Assembly (NCBI RefSeq): GCF_000518605.1
Contig: NZ_KI912461.1
Location: 124,001 to 188,000, forward strand
Origin: Shewanella fidelis ATCC BAA-318
GTDB lineage: Bacteria; Pseudomonadota; Gammaproteobacteria; Enterobacterales; Shewanellaceae
Reading direction: 5' to 3'
DNA: 64,000 bases
The position numbers were made by a program, and so were the translations under genes. Below, in pieces: positions 18,354-25,953 of this stretch (position 1 is its first letter; each line of letters begins with the position of its first letter). The notes below the pieces were generated by a model. The model worked only from the letters and a program-made list of their open reading frames with translations. It was not told the DNA's origin and did not search any database.

Positions 18354-18530
18354 TGTCTGCTAACAAAATTATATTGAATAAATCCTTATACCCAATATAG
18401 GTTTGAAATGGTAGTAAGCACCAACAAAGAAACTAAAAAAAACTGCCAAATTAGCGAGATCTCATATTATTTAGGCAAGAATTTGCACAAGCGTTAAGTT
18501 TTGCTCCCTATTTTTTAATAGATATAACAC

Positions 18531-18556
18531 AAAAGCCACACAGGGTGCGGCTTTTA
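18531..18556 (-). terminator. Rho-independent terminator of the purine permease
   Basis: AAAAGCC-A-CAC / GTG-C-GGCTTTT has an AGG loop. It lies about 60 bases past the permease stop on the minus strand. Confidence 0.75.
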
Positions 18557-18611
18557 CTCTTGGTTAGCTAAACGGCAAATTACGACAAAATCTGACAAGT
18601 GTTAGCTGAGA

Positions 18612-19901
18612 CTATCCATAGATAAATTTAGCGATAAATAAGGCTGCAAGCACAACTACCCCAGCAGTTAAATCTTTATAACGACCGCTCATCAGTTTTA
18701 TTACAGCGTAAGAGATAAACCCCATCGCGATTCCTGTTGCAATGGAAAAAGTCAATGGCATTAAAATACACACCACTACCACTGGAGCCGCCTCGGTAAT
18801 ATCTTCCCATTCAACTTGCACTAAACCGGACATCATCAAAATGGCCACATAAAACAAAGTGCCGGCAGTCGCATAAGCAGGCACCATCCCCGCAAGCGGT
18901 GAAATAAATAGCGCACCAATAAACAATAAACCAACCACAACCGCTGTTAACCCAGTACGGCCACCAGCGCTAACACCAGCAGTACTTTCTACATAGCTAG
19001 TTGTTGTTGAAGTACCAAGCATTGCACCAGCAATCGTTGCGGTACTGTCTGCTGTTAATGCACGGTTTAGTCGCGGTAGTCGGCCTTTATCATCTAAAAA
19101 GCCACCACGCTGAGCGACGGCGACTAAGGTGCCAGAGGTATCGAATAGATCGACAAATAAGAATGCAAACACTACCGACAACATACTGACTTCGAGTACG
19201 TTTGATAGATCCATTTTCATGAATGTTGGCATAACTGACGGCGGCGCCGATACCATGCCTTGATACTGAACATCACCAAATAAAACACCAAGCAATGTAA
19301 TCGCTAAAATGCTAATGACCACTGCTGACTTCATACCATGATGTACCATAGCAATAATCAGAAAGAAGCCTAATGTCGCCATTAATGCAGGAAATGCAGT
19401 AATGTCTCCCATAGTGACTAAGGTTGCAGGGTTAGCAACAACAATACCTGCGCTTTTAAGAGCCAGCAGGGCTAAGAACAAACCAATACCAGCAGCAATC
19501 CCCACTCTAAGCGACATAGGAATACTATTGACTATCCACTCACGAATACGCACCAAAGACAAAACTAAAAAGCATATGCCCGACAAAAATACCGCGCCAA
19601 GTGCCGTCTCCCACGAGTACCCCATTTCACCAACTACGGTATAAGTAAAAAAGGCATTCAAGCCCATACCTGGTGCTAATGCGATAGGATAATTCGCCAC
19701 CAACCCCATAACTAAGCAACCAATTGCTGCCGCCAAACAAGTTGCAACAAAAACCGCCCCATGATCCATACCAGCGTCAGCTAACATCATAGGATTAACA
19801 AAGATGATATACGCCATGGTTAAAAAGGTAGTTAAACCAGCAACCACCTCTTGTTTAAGCGTTGTTTGATTTTGTTTTAATTTAAATAGTTTTTCTAACA
19901 T
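18612..19901 (-). CDS. Purine (guanine/hypoxanthine or adenine) permease, AzgA-like NCS2
   Basis: This 429-residue inner-membrane transporter has about 12-14 hydrophobic segments. It carries the AzgA/GhxP-type motifs VVAGLTTFLTMAYIIFVNP, LAPGMGLNAFFTY, FLFVDLFDTSGTLV and GTSTTTSYVESTAGVSAGGRTG. The family takes up purine bases with protons. Which purine is carried cannot be decided from sequence, since E. coli has separate adenine and guanine/hypoxanthine members. It is monocistronic. A perfect 15-base palindrome about 85 bases upstream could be an operator. I looked for a purine riboswitch upstream and saw none. Confidence 0.92.
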   Translation of the reverse strand: MLEKLFKLKQNQTTLKQEVVAGLTTFLTMAYIIFVNPMMLADAGMDHGAVFVATCLAAAIGCLVMGLVANYPIALAPGMGLNAFFTYTVVGEMGYSWETALGAVFLSGICFLVLSLVRIREWIVNSIPMSLRVGIAAGIGLFLALLALKSAGIVVANPATLVTMGDITAFPALMATLGFFLIIAMVHHGMKSAVVISILAITLLGVLFGDVQYQGMVSAPPSVMPTFMKMDLSNVLEVSMLSVVFAFLFVDLFDTSGTLVAVAQRGGFLDDKGRLPRLNRALTADSTATIAGAMLGTSTTTSYVESTAGVSAGGRTGLTAVVVGLLFIGALFISPLAGMVPAYATAGTLFYVAILMMSGLVQVEWEDITEAAPVVVVCILMPLTFSIATGIAMGFISYAVIKLMSGRYKDLTAGVVVLAALFIAKFIYG

Positions 19902-20261
19902 GGAACTAAGTCCCTTGGATTTTATTATATTGATTTGTAGGGTGTATTCATTGCTAACCTAAGCAAGACTTTTCGAGTTAGCAAACAATCATTGTTTAGC
20001 GCTCAATTCGGCTAGGTCAACAAGGTAGCAATGTAGAGTATGTACAAAAGTTGTTCAGAGCGTACATTTCGCAGCGATTATACGGAGGGTTAACGCCTGA
20101 GACCAGTAATTTCAAACACATGTTTGTTTTTGATTTACACAAGTCGGTACTAATAGATTTTAGCTTTAACCTACTTCATCGAAATGATTGTTCTAGTATT
20201 AAGAGTAATGATTACATTGTGACTACTTGTTCAAACCTAGCAATTGGTTATAAAGGCTAAG
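19902..20261. other. Spacer upstream of the purine permease
   Basis: No gene here is convincing. A 69-codon plus-strand frame at 20051-20260 lacks a ribosome site and family features. The spacer contains the palindrome at 19983-19997 and must hold the permease promoter. The 3' end of the DUF3592 gene lies at its right edge. Confidence 0.5.
19983..19997. promoter_or_regulatory. Perfect palindrome upstream of the purine permease (candidate operator)
   Basis: AAACAAT-C-ATTGTTT has 7-bp arms around one base, 82-96 bases upstream of the permease ATG. It loosely resembles a PurR operator but has an odd-numbered centre, so the cognate regulator is uncertain. Confidence 0.45.
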
Positions 20262-20774
20262 CTAAACATGACGCACAATGTAACTATCTGCTTTAGCTGT
20301 CATCTGCAGATACATCACATAGCAAATAGGAATTAGAATCAAAGAGAAGATAATTAAAGCAACAATCATAAACAGATGCATAGTTGGCTTAATCACAGCG
20401 TTATCAGGATCACTAGGCTTGTAATGCACCGCAATAACCTTGCCAGCTGGCAACTCTGTAACCAAAGCTGTCGCCTCTTCTAACGAATACCCAGGGATAG
20501 CACCAGTAATATCTGACTTCTTGTTTTTGTGATACCTGACGCCATCAACGTCATAAAAATACTCGATACCCACTTCATAATGTGAGTCAGCACTGCTTCT
20601 TTCGTGGTAACGCTCAATAATCCAACTGTCTACCACCATTCCCTTAGCTGTCGGCCAACTAAAAGAAGCATGAAACTGATGCACTACATAAGACGCGAGC
20701 CCCACTGCAAAGGAAAACATAATAAACATAAACCACATTAGGATTGAAACCTGAGACAACTTAATGCGCTTCAC
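20262..20774 (-). CDS. DUF3592-type membrane protein
   Basis: This 170-residue protein has an N-terminal membrane segment (about 8-32), an extracytoplasmic beta-rich domain (SWPTAKGMVVDSWI, HYEVGIEYFYDVDGVRYH, VHYKPSDPDNAVIKP) typical of DUF3592, and a C-terminal membrane segment (about 136-160). Its function is unknown. I chose the GTG start at 20774 because AAAGGAAA lies just upstream and it overlaps the end of the preceding gene by 14 bases. The frame is open further upstream without a better start. It is likely the last gene of a three-gene operon of small membrane proteins. Confidence 0.7.
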   Translation of the reverse strand: MKRIKLSQVSILMWFMFIMFSFAVGLASYVVHQFHASFSWPTAKGMVVDSWIIERYHERSSADSHYEVGIEYFYDVDGVRYHKNKKSDITGAIPGYSLEEATALVTELPAGKVIAVHYKPSDPDNAVIKPTMHLFMIVALIIFSLILIPICYVMYLQMTAKADSYIVRHV

Positions 20775-21201
20775 AATGGGTTTCCTTTGGTTGCTGATTG
20801 GATAGAAAACGACGATGACCTTTAACAAGGCGGACGATTGGCCATATAGTGCCAACAATTAGCAAAAGCACTGCAAGTAGACCGAAGCTAAGTAAGTACA
20901 TAAAGTTTTCAGCGCCAGCTGCAGAAGAAAGCCCGCCATAATTAAACTTACTGGCGATAACTATTGCGCCAAAAGCCGCTAAATGTAAACCGACATATAA
21001 ACCGACAGCTTGCAACATATTGCAATACACTTGCTGCCACAGTGCATTTGACGCTTTACGCCAACAACGCCAAATCCAAGCAGTTAATACCAGCCACAGA
21101 ACAGCGACAGGCCAGAAAGCCCAGCTAAGTATATAAATCGCAGATGCAGCAAGGTAACAGTTGCGCAGTGGTGTTACTGGCGAACGACTTAATAGCACCA
21201 T
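20761..21201 (-). CDS. Hypothetical membrane protein
   Basis: This 146-residue protein I do not recognise has about four hydrophobic segments (around residues 14-40, 60-82, 95-120) and a basic tail (GHRRFLSNQQPKETHCEAH). I chose the ATG at 21201 because AAGGA lies 6 bases upstream. A TTG two codons earlier is an alternative. It overlaps the DUF3592 gene by 14 bases, so the two are translationally coupled. Function unknown. Confidence 0.6.
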   Translation of the reverse strand: MVLLSRSPVTPLRNCYLAASAIYILSWAFWPVAVLWLVLTAWIWRCWRKASNALWQQVYCNMLQAVGLYVGLHLAAFGAIVIASKFNYGGLSSAAGAENFMYLLSFGLLAVLLLIVGTIWPIVRLVKGHRRFLSNQQPKETHCEAH

Positions 21202-21291
21202 TAACAATCCTTATTTTAATAAAAGTGAACTTTAAGCCAACCGATATACGATAAAGCTCAACGCCAAAATACAAAAGCATGCCCAGCAGTG

Positions 21292-21639
21292 CTATTTTAT
21301 TTTTGAGATGAAGTGAATGTAGATAATTTGCCCAATTCCAGCGCAAATCAGTGATACCCACATTAACCAATCCTCAATACCTTGCACCAGTGAATACCAA
21401 TAACCACCGCACCAAGTAGCAGAATCATACCAACCACAGGAATAGCTATTAACGAAATAATCGATCGGTTCCCAAACGGTATATCCCATTAAGCCAAGCA
21501 TATAGATCCCATAACAAGCTAGCAGACGGTTGCAGGTAACGCCTTTGGTCCATGCTTGCCCATAAAAGATCTTGTCGTGCAATAAAGTAAATAGCGCTGG
21601 TAAGGCATAAATAATTACCACGAAAAAATAAAACAGCAT
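21292..21639 (-). CDS. Hypothetical membrane protein
   Basis: This 115-residue protein has three likely membrane segments (about 1-20, 41-60 and 92-111) separated by a Cys/Trp/Tyr-rich loop (NSYSCGWYDSATWCGGYWYS) that may be extracytoplasmic. The ATG at 21639 follows GAGAGG. It lies 90 bases upstream of the next small membrane gene on the same strand, so the three genes from 21639 down to 20262 probably form one operon. No family recognised. Confidence 0.6.
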   Translation of the reverse strand: MLFYFFVVIIYALPALFTLLHDKIFYGQAWTKGVTCNRLLACYGIYMLGLMGYTVWEPIDYFVNSYSCGWYDSATWCGGYWYSLVQGIEDWLMWVSLICAGIGQIIYIHFISKIK

Positions 21640-22064
21640 GCCGCCTCTCGATTTTTAATAGCGTTAAAATAGAAACATGAGCTAATGGCTGTGAATGCTA
21701 CATGGGGCGAACAGCTTAGGTCTATCGATAAACATCGTTTTTTTAACTAAGCAGCAAAAATAATCATTTAGTCTATCTGCAAACTAAAGCGGCAATGATG
21801 AAGTATTAATGAAGGTGTTAGTGAAAAACTCAATATGCGGCTAAGAGCGGGTCAAAGCGTCTCAGATAAAGAATAAACAAATCTGCATGCCATTAGCTAT
21901 GACAGTCTATTTATTCTCTTGAGCCTGACAATTAATTATTTTGATATGCCACCAGAAAAAGGCTTGCCACATTACAAATATAGTGCAACCCTAAATACCC
22001 CTTTAAAAAGTATGGATACTATGTAATGAAAAGGGGTTACAAGATAAATAGCAAAGGAGTTTCT
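21640..22064. other. AT-rich spacer at the left edge of the accessory patch
   Basis: No gene is convincing here. It contains a short relative of the tandem repeat found at 23.3-23.6 kb: 21855-21883 reads AAGCGTCTCAGATAAAGAAT followed by AAACAAATC, against AAGCGTCTCTAATAAAGAGT in the repeats. A ribosome site AAGGAG for the following small gene lies at the right edge. Confidence 0.5.
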
Positions 22065-22274
22065 ATGTTACAAAAGTATTTTTTTAAACTTCCTAAAAGC
22101 CTAACCTACCGTAGTTTTGCAATTTTCTTATGTATAGCTATTCCTACTTACGGACTCTACTTCCTTGGAGTTATCGAACACCAACCAGCCCTTTGGCAGC
22201 TATTATTCTGGATGTTTTTAGCTATAGTTGTTGGACGTGTGACTGACGAGAATGGATTTAAAAAACTAAAGTAG
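22065..22274 (+). CDS. Small membrane protein of unknown function
   Basis: This 69-residue protein has two hydrophobic segments (about 17-37 SFAIFLCIAIPTYGLYFLGV and 44-60 LLFWMFLAIVVGRV) and a charged C-terminus. I chose the ATG at 22065 because AAGGAG lies 6 bases before it. The frame is open to 22026, but that stretch contains this ribosome site. The first gene of an AT-rich accessory patch. No family recognised. Confidence 0.55.
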   Translation: MLQKYFFKLPKSLTYRSFAIFLCIAIPTYGLYFLGVIEHQPALWQLLFWMFLAIVVGRVTDENGFKKLK

Positions 22275-22346
22275 ATAACAAATAGCAATATTGGCTTTAA
22301 GAGCGAGATAGTACAAGTCAGGAGAATACGAAAAGGAATCATTCAT

Positions 22347-22688
22347 TTGCAAAATAGAAAACTTAAAGCCATAAAATTAATATTTATCAGTGTGATAGTT
22401 CTCATATTGAGTATTATCGTACTGGTAAATAAAATTATTTATCGCGATTCAGAAGTATCCCCGCCTCCGCATCTTGATGTAAATATCATTGAGCGAGAAA
22501 AGAATAAAAACACATTATATCAACCAGAAGACCAGTTTATTTCGAAATCAAACAACCACAATATATTGCTAGGAAAAATTAGTGAAGCTATAGATATCGG
22601 ACACAGTGACCACCCTGAAATTAATGAGGGAATTCAACTAGGTAAAGATATATATAAATTAATTAATAAGAAAGAGTGGGTGAGTTAA
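22347..22688 (+). CDS. Membrane-anchored small protein of unknown function
   Basis: This 113-residue protein has one N-terminal membrane segment (about 8-29, LIFISVIVLILSIIVLV) and a polar, AT-rich-coded C-terminal part (about 30-113), probably outside the cytoplasm. It starts with TTG at 22347 after AAGGAA. Its stop overlaps the start of the ankyrin-like gene as TAATG, so the pair is translationally coupled and probably acts together. Base composition is more AT-rich than the surrounding core genes, which suggests acquisition. Function unknown. Confidence 0.55.
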   Translation: MQNRKLKAIKLIFISVIVLILSIIVLVNKIIYRDSEVSPPPHLDVNIIEREKNKNTLYQPEDQFISKSNNHNILLGKISEAIDIGHSDHPEINEGIQLGKDIYKLINKKEWVS

Positions 22689-23203
22689 TGAATTTCATAA
22701 ACTCAATACGGCAAGTATCCCCTGAAGTACTTCAAATTATTTTATACCATGCACTGCAACAAGATGCCCCTTTACCAGTAATTATTGATTTACTTAATCA
22801 AGGCGCAACCTTACCGGGTAATACAATTTTTATGCTGGTTATAAAAGGACAGTCTACTAAAATTATTGAACTTCAAAATTACGGGTTAGATATTTTCTAC
22901 TCTGAACCATCGCTCGGCAACTCTGTCAATGTCGCTGTTATGTACAAATCTAAACTTTCAATACTCAATTTATTACTTCATCAAGGAGTTAGTCCTGAAA
23001 TCCGAGTTAACGGGCTGGATCCCCTTGATATCGCACTTCGTGACTATTTCAAAAATGGAAAAAACATAGAGGTAGTATCTAAGCTTATCGAATATGATAG
23101 TGCTATAGAGTTATCACACATCCAGATAGTTGAGTCAAAAAGAGAAAGTGAGCTTGAATACTACAATAACTTAGTTATCAATATCCCCGCATTTGCTCGT
23201 TAG
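22688..23203 (+). CDS. Ankyrin-repeat-like protein of unknown function
   Basis: This 171-residue cytoplasmic protein is built of short helix pairs resembling ankyrin units: PLPVIIDLLNQGATLPGN, STKIIELQNYGLDIFY, KLSILNLLLHQGVSPEIRV followed by NGLDPLDIALRDYF, and IEVVSKLIEYDSA. Such proteins bind other proteins, and some are immunity or accessory factors. The partner here is unknown. The ATG overlaps the stop of the upstream membrane-anchored gene (TAATG). The coding region is AT-rich. Ankyrin assignment rests on pattern only. Confidence 0.6.
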   Translation: MNFINSIRQVSPEVLQIILYHALQQDAPLPVIIDLLNQGATLPGNTIFMLVIKGQSTKIIELQNYGLDIFYSEPSLGNSVNVAVMYKSKLSILNLLLHQGVSPEIRVNGLDPLDIALRDYFKNGKNIEVVSKLIEYDSAIELSHIQIVESKRESELEYYNNLVINIPAFAR

Positions 23204-23288
23204 CTATAAAACTATAGTTAGCCATTTACTATGACTACCTATGTATTTGGGCTTCTCAAAGTCTTACGACGAACGAGGTCGAAACTAG

Positions 23289-23402
23289 GCACTATAAGCA
23301 ATCAGCAACCATTAAAATTTAGGCAAAAAAAAACCAGCTCAAACAGCTGGCAAGACATGTTTCAAGCGTCTCTAATAAAGAGTAAAAAGGAAATCGGTTA
23401 GC
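23289..23402. repeat. 114-bp direct repeat, copy 1
   Basis: Starts GCACTATAAGCA and ends GGAAATCGGTTAGC. It is nearly identical to the copy starting 153 bases downstream, with only a few substitutions. It contains the hairpin CCAGCT-CAAAC-AGCTGG preceded by nine A, which reads as a U-tailed terminator on the minus strand. Confidence 0.9.
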
Positions 23403-23441
23403 ATTAATACAAACTCTTTCAATGAGCTTAGTGAATATTGC

Positions 23442-23555
23442 GCACTATAAGCAGTCAGCAACCATTAAAATTTAGGTAAAAAAAAACCAGCTCAAAGAGC
23501 TGGCAAGACATATTTCAAGCGTCTCTAATAAAGAGTAAAAAGGAAATCGGTTAGC
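23442..23555. repeat. 114-bp direct repeat, copy 2
   Basis: Same length and order as copy 1. The hairpin is CCAGCT-CAAAG-AGCTGG after an A-run. It ends GGAAATCGGTTAGC and is followed by the near-palindromic GCGCTAGCG. The two copies are separated by 39 unrelated bases. Confidence 0.9.
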
Positions 23556-23684
23556 GCGCTAGCGTTAATCAATGGTATATCAACAAAGTCAACATACCAC
23601 TTGAGTCTAAACACACCCAAAGGATGTGATAAAGGTTGATGGATGATGAAACCACTTAAAAAGGAGGTTAGGCCTTAAAAAGTC

Positions 23685-23944
23685 ATGGCGAATAAACCGC
23701 CGCGCAAAACAGTTGAATCTAACCAAGTATTTTGCCAGTAAATCGTCGTTTGTCCTGTACAAGACATAGCCTGTGCTCCAAAGCAAAGTTGTATCAATAT
23801 CTCAAACTAAGTCAGTCGATGGGGTTAAACCAAACTCACTTAATGAGGCAACTTGTCGCTCGATTCCTTGGAGAATTATCCTTCCTGGATAGACTAAGTG
23901 CCGATAAGCACCATTGCTTACCCGACGAAGAGAATTATAAATAA
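23685..23944 (+). pseudogene. Possible degenerate ribbon-helix-helix DNA-binding protein
   Basis: A frame ending at 23944 encodes YLKLSQSMGLNQTHLMRQLV and then ARFLGELSFLDRL. This has the spacing of a ribbon-helix-helix repressor core (helix, G-x-s/n, helix with R). It has no good start. A separate frame from the ATG at 23685 gives MANKPPRKTVESNQVFCQ and stops. AAGGAGG and an 11-codon micro-ORF lie just before it. One reading is a small regulator broken by frameshifts. Chance cannot be excluded. Confidence 0.3.
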
Positions 23945-24069
23945 ATGTAGTTTTATTACAAGCTTTTTCTTTAAAAAACTTAAAAAAGGCGTTTTTACGT
24001 TATTTTATTACAAAATGTATTAGCTATAGATATTATTCGATCATCTTGAATTCGCGATGCATGGACAAC

Positions 24070-24101
24070 AAAAAACCGCCACTGAAGCAGTCGCGGTTTT
24101 T
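24070..24101 (-). terminator. Rho-independent terminator of the M17 aminopeptidase gene
   Basis: AAAACCGC-CACTG / CAGT-CGCGGTTTT forms a long stem with an A-run and T-run, about 30 bases past the stop. Confidence 0.85.
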
Positions 24102-24133
24102 CATAAGACACAGCTTTACAGTATGACTGTGAT

Positions 24134-25666
24134 TTACTCTGCCGTCATATAAGCAAATAGACCAACTAACGGGGTCGCTGTTGGCGTACCGTATTGTGGG
24201 TGACCTTCTGTTGCACTACCTGCAATATCAATATGGCTATAAGCAATTGGCGTTTTAGCATTCAAGCCATGTTGACTCAAACCAGATGCTTCAATTAAGA
24301 ACGCTGCTGGATATTGGTGGCCACGCGCAGTCACTGACGATGGAGCATTATTTGATGACAGCATATCTGCCGCTGCAGATGGATCAACGATTTTATTAAA
24401 GTCGTCGCGACGCAATTGACTCACCTCTATTGGTTCGCCCCAAAGTGATGCCAATGCTTGCATGTTATTGGCCACATTGTTTTGTTTAGCAACACTGTTT
24501 TCCACTACTGCAGTATATCCGCCATAGCAACGCACCACATGGCCGGTCAGAGTCGCAACTGAAAACATTTGTGGCTTAACTGCCATTGCAGCCTTTAGTC
24601 GTAAGTGCGAAAGCAAGTCTGCTAATACTAAGCGGCCTTCTGCATCTGTGTTACCAATCCGCACACGCTTTCCTGCATGGCTAGTAATGATCTCGTCGGT
24701 AACAAACGCTTCGCTACCTATGCTGTTACGCACTAAACCTAACTCTGCAACCACTCTGATCCCTTTCGGTTTTAATAGGCTAATGGTCTTCATTAATCCT
24801 GCTACAGCTGCAGCACCACCTTTATCACGACTCATGCCCGCCATAGCACCAGCAACTTTTAAATCTGCACCACCGGTGTCATATACCACGCCTTTGCCTG
24901 CGAAAAAGAAAGTCTGTTCAATATCGCCTTCACCTACGTATTCAAGCTTAACCACTCTTGGCTGATGCCTTAACACTGCAAAAGATGAACGGCCAACCGC
25001 GCACAATAATGGATAATCACGCTCTAAAATGTCTCTGTCTTCAACCACACTCATAGCCAGACCAGAGTCTTGTAATGCTGCAACGCAATAATCAGCAAAA
25101 GCTGGCGCTGACATACGTTCAGGCTCAGTGCCACATAAGTCACGAGCGAGTATTCGGCCAGCTTCAATTGCGGTGAGGGTTGTCGCGGTATTGCCTGCAA
25201 ATATTCCTATCGCTTCTAATGGTTCAGCGCCGCCTCCAGCCTCTCTTAGTTCTAATGCTTGCCATAGTGCTTGGCCACATGCCAGTGCAGCAACCTGCTG
25301 AGCATGTTGGTAGCGCTGTTGCTCAATTCCATCAACAAGGAGTAACGGTCTTTTTGCACCTGCATCTTTAGCTACTTTTATGCCTTCACGCGCTGCATCA
25401 GCAAAGATCCGTACGTCTTGATAGTCATCATCCGCATGTTTAACTGGGGCGATAATCAAACGACCGCCAGCCATACCCGGAGCAAAAAGTAAGGTAACTG
25501 ATTGACCTACTCGCTGATCGACTTTCTGCCCATGACTTGCCAACATCGCCACTTCATCGACTTGGATCGATGTGACATCCGCGGTCACAACAACTAACGC
25601 ATCCCATCCATTGCCTTCAAAAATCGCATCTTGCTCTGGCACATCAACAAACTGTACTGACCCCAT
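24134..25666 (-). CDS. M17 leucyl aminopeptidase family protein
   Basis: This 510-residue cytosolic aminopeptidase has a variable N-terminal domain (about 1-190) and a C-terminal catalytic domain. The two-metal site is seen as GKGVVYDTGGADLK, SRDKGGAAAVAG and the family signature NTDAEGRL, which carry the Lys, Asp and Glu ligands and the catalytic Arg. It removes N-terminal residues from peptides. Length is close to PepA (503), but sequence around the site departs from E. coli PepA, so I leave the symbol blank. I chose the ATG at 25666 because AAAGGAAAGG precedes it. Upstream ATG and TTG codons lack this. Divergent from pepD. Confidence 0.9.
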   Translation of the reverse strand: MGSVQFVDVPEQDAIFEGNGWDALVVVTADVTSIQVDEVAMLASHGQKVDQRVGQSVTLLFAPGMAGGRLIIAPVKHADDDYQDVRIFADAAREGIKVAKDAGAKRPLLLVDGIEQQRYQHAQQVAALACGQALWQALELREAGGGAEPLEAIGIFAGNTATTLTAIEAGRILARDLCGTEPERMSAPAFADYCVAALQDSGLAMSVVEDRDILERDYPLLCAVGRSSFAVLRHQPRVVKLEYVGEGDIEQTFFFAGKGVVYDTGGADLKVAGAMAGMSRDKGGAAAVAGLMKTISLLKPKGIRVVAELGLVRNSIGSEAFVTDEIITSHAGKRVRIGNTDAEGRLVLADLLSHLRLKAAMAVKPQMFSVATLTGHVVRCYGGYTAVVENSVAKQNNVANNMQALASLWGEPIEVSQLRRDDFNKIVDPSAAADMLSSNNAPSSVTARGHQYPAAFLIEASGLSQHGLNAKTPIAYSHIDIAGSATEGHPQYGTPTATPLVGLFAYMTAE

Positions 25667-25853
25667 AACCTTTCCTTTCTTGCTGCTATTATATTGTGTC
25701 ATTGTGCCTGCATCTGCGCAGGGCAAAACAACTTTTTGCTAACGCATTATTCACCGAATACGCCTTGATTACCAATCTGTTTTTATTGACTAATAATCAC
25801 AGTGGAAACTTACGCTGACAAAGCAAATACCTCTCCTTAGTAAACGACTCCGC

Positions 25854-25882
25854 ACCACAGTTAGACTATGTTAGACTGTGGT
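25854..25882. promoter_or_regulatory. Inverted repeat upstream of pepD
   Basis: ACCACAGT and ACTGTGGT flank a 13-base loop that itself contains a repeated GTTAGACT. It lies 72-100 bases before the pepD start, in the 287-base divergent spacer. It could be an operator or a 5' untranslated hairpin. Confidence 0.45.
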
Positions 25883-25953
25883 AATTTCAAGCCTCAAGCG
25901 CATTTATTCGAACAGATTCCGCTGCGCATTTTTATTAAAATAGGGGATTACTC

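Larger units (their letters stand above)
23204..24133. other. 930-bp non-core region with tandem repeats and a possible decayed gene
   Basis: The region holds two 114-bp direct repeats, each with a terminator-like hairpin. It also holds a candidate degenerate ribbon-helix-helix reading frame near 23685-23944 and the pepA-like gene's terminator. I found no intact recognisable gene. Confidence 0.6.

Noticed and set aside
19902..20000. Purine riboswitch upstream of the purine permease
   Set aside because: The conserved three-way-junction sequences of purine riboswitches were not found on the minus strand.
20051..20260. Plus-strand 69-codon frame upstream of the purine permease
   Set aside because: No ribosome site, no recognisable domain, and it ends against a convergent gene. 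Probably chance.
23530..23600. Integron attC site suggested by GTTAGC and GCGCTAGCG near the tandem repeats
   Set aside because: There is no paired R/L box structure, no integrase, and the surrounding repeats do not match known attC layouts.
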